In this document: piece after piece, positions 61,883 to 64,000 of the stretch | Position numbering within the stretch: the first letter of the stretch is position 1 | Layout: the number at the start of each line of letters is the position of its first letter | From: Tolypothrix brevis GSE-NOS-MK-07-07A | GTDB taxonomy: Bacteria; Cyanobacteriota; Cyanobacteriia; Cyanobacteriales; Nostocaceae | Reading direction: 5' to 3' | NCBI GenBank assembly: GCA_019358985.1 | Contig: JAHHIJ010000005.1 | Coordinates: forward strand, 124,001-188,000 | DNA: 64,000 bases | Program-made: the position numbers and the translations under genes | The notes under the pieces: model-generated | Databases searched by the model: none | Told to the model about the DNA's origin: nothing | Seen by the model: only the letters and a program-made list of their open reading frames with translations

Positions 61883-62614
61883 CTAATCCAAAAGTTTTAC
61901 TTTCAAACTGTAACCTTGCCTTCCTTCAGTCATAAGAAATTCTGGTTCTCCAGAGTCAGACTCTACTTTTTTACGAACTTCCCAAACCAAGCGAATCAAA
62001 TCATTATTTTTGCGCTCAAAAACATCATTCCCCTCATTATAAATCGCTTTAATTAAATCTTCATAAGAACATACCACGGGCTGATTGTTATTAGCTTGAT
62101 TTTTTTGAGCCATGTAATCAATTAGCTTGATTACTTGCGGACGCAGGTAAATTTCTTCTGTTGTACCATTCACTCGCCACAACTTTTTTTGATTGAAGCT
62201 GTAAGTTAAATAAGGACACTGAAACTGTTGAATTGGATTAGTAATATCAAAGTTAGGTTGTCTAAAAGTTAGTTTCCAATAGACAGGTGTATTCGGTTCT
62301 AGTAATTTATCAAGAATGAGAATTGTGTCTTTGTCTTGGAGACGCAATCTACCATTTTTTCGGACATCTATTTCTTTGCTTTCGCCGCGTTGAAGAAAAG
62401 TTCCGTTAGCGCTGGGGTTATCATCTACTATCCACCAAGAATTATTTTGACATTCCAAGACACAATGTATGCGGGAAATTGTCTTATGTTCGTTATAAAG
62501 CTTAATATCGTTTTGACTATCGCGCCCTACAGTCAGGCGATCGCATTCTAATAATTTACACTGAATTTCGCCATCTGGTGACTGAATTTCTAGGAACGGC
62601 AACACCGAATGCAT
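61883..62614 (-). CDS. FHA-domain protein with winged-helix-like C-terminus
   Basis: The protein has 243 residues. Residues 1-100 form a FHA domain: LTVGRDSQNDIKLYNEH with G30-R31, ISRIHC with S47 and H50, and SANGTF with N70-G71. All phosphothreonine-contact residues are present. Residues about 145-243 (YLRPQVIKLIDYMAQK, SYEDLIKAIYNEG, IRLVWEVRKKV, TEGRQGYSLKV) resemble the winged-helix domain of OmpR-type regulators, including the RGxGY-like end (GRQGY). It could therefore bind a phosphorylated kinase and DNA. It lies about 440 bp upstream of the kinase gene on the same strand. Confidence 0.8.
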   Translation of the reverse strand: MHSVLPFLEIQSPDGEIQCKLLECDRLTVGRDSQNDIKLYNEHKTISRIHCVLECQNNSWWIVDDNPSANGTFLQRGESKEIDVRKNGRLRLQDKDTILILDKLLEPNTPVYWKLTFRQPNFDITNPIQQFQCPYLTYSFNQKKLWRVNGTTEEIYLRPQVIKLIDYMAQKNQANNNQPVVCSYEDLIKAIYNEGNDVFERKNNDLIRLVWEVRKKVESDSGEPEFLMTEGRQGYSLKVKLLD

Positions 62615-62896
62615 ACTAAGCTCCTAATTGGTGAGGTAACTTTTATTGGTTTGAATGCCGGATTGATACTTGTGAACTTTATTTGTGATAATCAGTATTA
62701 TTGCTGCTATTATCACATATTTCGTCTTTTTGTGATACTAATTATCTCTCTCTGATAAGAATTATTACATGATTCGGAGACTTGATGAGTTTTTTGCATT
62801 CAGATAAGAAAAACCGCAAAATTCATACGCAGTAAAAACAGGCGTATAATAATTACATCAGAAAGCGATTCTCCTGCGGAGACGGTTCCTAAAAAA

Positions 62897-63181
62897 ATGT
62901 CAAACAAAACTCAATCATCCGCTTCTTCTAAATGCGTGCGAGTATGTCAAAATCGAGCTTGTAAAAAGCAAGGTGCGGCGAAGGTATTAGCTGCTTTTAA
63001 GGCTTCAGTAGTTCCTGGGGCGACGGTGACGGCTACTGGTTGTTTGGGACAATGCGGTAATGGTCCGATGGTGTTGGTGTTGCCCGATCGCGTCTGGTAT
63101 AGTGGTGTCCGTCCTCATGAAGTGCCAATGGTTGTAGAACAGCATTTACTCGACGGTCAAGAAGTTAAAAAAATACTGTAA
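62897..63181 (+). CDS. (2Fe-2S) ferredoxin-domain protein, thioredoxin-like fold
   Basis: Ninety-four residues. Four cysteines in the thioredoxin-like ferredoxin pattern: C17 and C22 (VCQNRAC) and C49 and C53 (GCLGQC). Such small proteins carry a 2Fe-2S cluster, are related to NuoE and the CP12-linked Fdx family, and act in electron transfer in the cytoplasm. The partner is not known. It begins MSNKTQSSASSKCVRVCQNR. A partial gene follows after 77 bp on the same strand. Confidence 0.85.
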   Translation: MSNKTQSSASSKCVRVCQNRACKKQGAAKVLAAFKASVVPGATVTATGCLGQCGNGPMVLVLPDRVWYSGVRPHEVPMVVEQHLLDGQEVKKIL

Positions 63182-63258
63182 TATCGGTTTCATTCCGGAC
63201 ACCAAGGTGATTAAAAATATAAAGGACTGCACTCTTTTTTGCACAAGCGAGGCATCCT

Positions 63259-64000
63259 ATGAATATTCAGCAGCTACGTGAATCATTGAAAATCAAGTGG
63301 CTAAATTACTACTTTGAAAATCGTCCCTGGTTAGTAAAAATGCAAATTTGGGGGACTTATGATGGTGAACGTCGTCCAAGCAGTGGTTTTATGTTGGCGA
63401 CTTTATCTGTTTTAGAACCCCAACTTGATGAAATTTTTCCCTTGATTGTGGATCTAAATAGTAATCCCGATCGCATTGTTGCTGCATTAGGTCTTAACTT
63501 CAATCCCGACCGACATTTAGATTTAATGAAATTGGAAAATTCGATAACTACCACAGAGGTGATTAGCGATACCTATCGGCAAGCTACCGAGGTTAGAGAT
63601 GTTGTAAAAAACGAAGTTGAAATTAATACTAATGAAGCGTTGGTGACAACAGAAGTCAAAAATAATGACAAACCTCAAGTTGAAAGCAATAATAAATCTA
63701 AGCCATCGGGATTTACAACTAAAGTTGAAACTAGGGTTAAACATGATAATAAACACAGCAAAACTTCATCTTCTAACCTTTCTCCCTGGCGAAAAGAGGC
63801 GAAAAAAAGCGTTGCTGTGCTTCCGGGTGATATAATCCGAATGAATGGAACTTGTGAGCGATCGCATTCAGTTTCCAAGCAATTATCTCGCAATGGCAAA
63901 CCCCTTGCTGTGGCTACAATTGAAAGTCAAGACAAGGGTGTAAAAATGCAACGCAAAGATGTTCAGAGTCAAGTTAATCCATCACCTACTAATGCCAGTA
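63259..64000 (+). CDS. DUF5331-like protein, cut by the window end
   Basis: From ATG 63259 the frame is open to the last base (at least 247 residues). It starts MNIQQLRESLKIKWLNYYFE and continues NRPWLVKMQIWGTYDGERRP, a conserved N-terminal domain that I recall as DUF5331 in cyanobacteria. The rest is Lys/Ser/Thr/Asn-rich and probably disordered. No membrane segment. The C-terminus is outside the window. Function is unknown; the DUF number is from memory. Confidence 0.6.
   Translation, partial: MNIQQLRESLKIKWLNYYFENRPWLVKMQIWGTYDGERRPSSGFMLATLSVLEPQLDEIFPLIVDLNSNPDRIVAALGLNFNPDRHLDLMKLENSITTTEVISDTYRQATEVRDVVKNEVEINTNEALVTTEVKNNDKPQVESNNKSKPSGFTTKVETRVKHDNKHSKTSSSNLSPWRKEAKKSVAVLPGDIIRMNGTCERSHSVSKQLSRNGKPLAVATIESQDKGVKMQRKDVQSQVNPSPTNAS

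Overview
The window looks like chromosome of a filamentous, probably heterocyst-forming cyanobacterium (Nostocales). Three things point there. HIP1 octamers (GCGATCGC) are scattered throughout. Several cyanobacterial genes are present: ftn2/zipN, ho1, a SLH-OprB porin, hormogonium-polysaccharide glycosyltransferases, sigG with its anti-sigma, DUF3181 and an ABA4-like protein. One protein is nearly the same length and sequence as the Nostoc punctiforme dynamin-like protein BDLP, as far as I can recall it. All family assignments come from reading the translations; no searches were run.

Layout. 0-5.8 kb: pentapeptide-repeat protein, nitrilase, then an AT-rich DUF262 + HEPN pair flanked by scraps of what may be one disrupted methyltransferase gene. 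5.8-12.8 kb: class II aldolase (fba), a full-length IscB nuclease with a structured upstream region that could be its omega RNA, tRNA-Lys, an aldose epimerase, a Uma2 protein and pdhA. 12.8-20.5 kb: ftn2, a DUF4912 protein, a phosphodiester-glycosidase-like lipoprotein, and an AT-rich pair of an unknown protein and a Dam-type methylase (probable restriction-modification). 20.5-30.4 kb: sigG/anti-sigma, an L,D-transpeptidase, a ComFB-type gene fused in frame to a decayed IscB-family fragment, an M23 peptidase, a nonsense-split XRE antitoxin-like gene, a secreted glycosidase with a G9 tract at its start, an MFS transporter and tRNA-Arg. 30.4-38.8 kb: moaC, ho1, a CobW-type GTPase, glmM and two non-autonomous IS200/IS605-like elements, each inserted at a TTGAC that contains a host gene's stop codon. 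39-44.5 kb: exopolysaccharide cluster (polymerase plus three glycosyltransferases, hps-like). 44.6-53.9 kb: 1-Cys peroxiredoxin, Uma2 protein, a dynamin cluster (small membrane protein, BDLP orthologue, second dynamin-like GTPase with a C-terminal J domain), a HlyD-family protein and cysK. 54-62.6 kb: signalling locus. 62.9-64 kb: a 2Fe-2S protein and the start of a DUF5331-like protein.

The most system-like region is 53.98-62.61 kb. It holds a Ser/Thr kinase joined through one membrane helix to a type-I periplasmic binding domain. It also holds a second, split version made of a separate membrane-anchored binding protein overlapping a separate membrane kinase. A FHA plus winged-helix-like protein, and an outer-membrane SLH porin between the two versions, complete it. 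I infer a ligand-sensing phosphothreonine relay: porin, binding domain, kinase, FHA DNA-binding regulator.

Intergenic DNA is rich in palindromic repeats. Most belong to a few families whose stems vary while staying complementary. Some sit inside MITE-like elements with terminal inverted repeats, and one supplies the last codons and stop of a gene.
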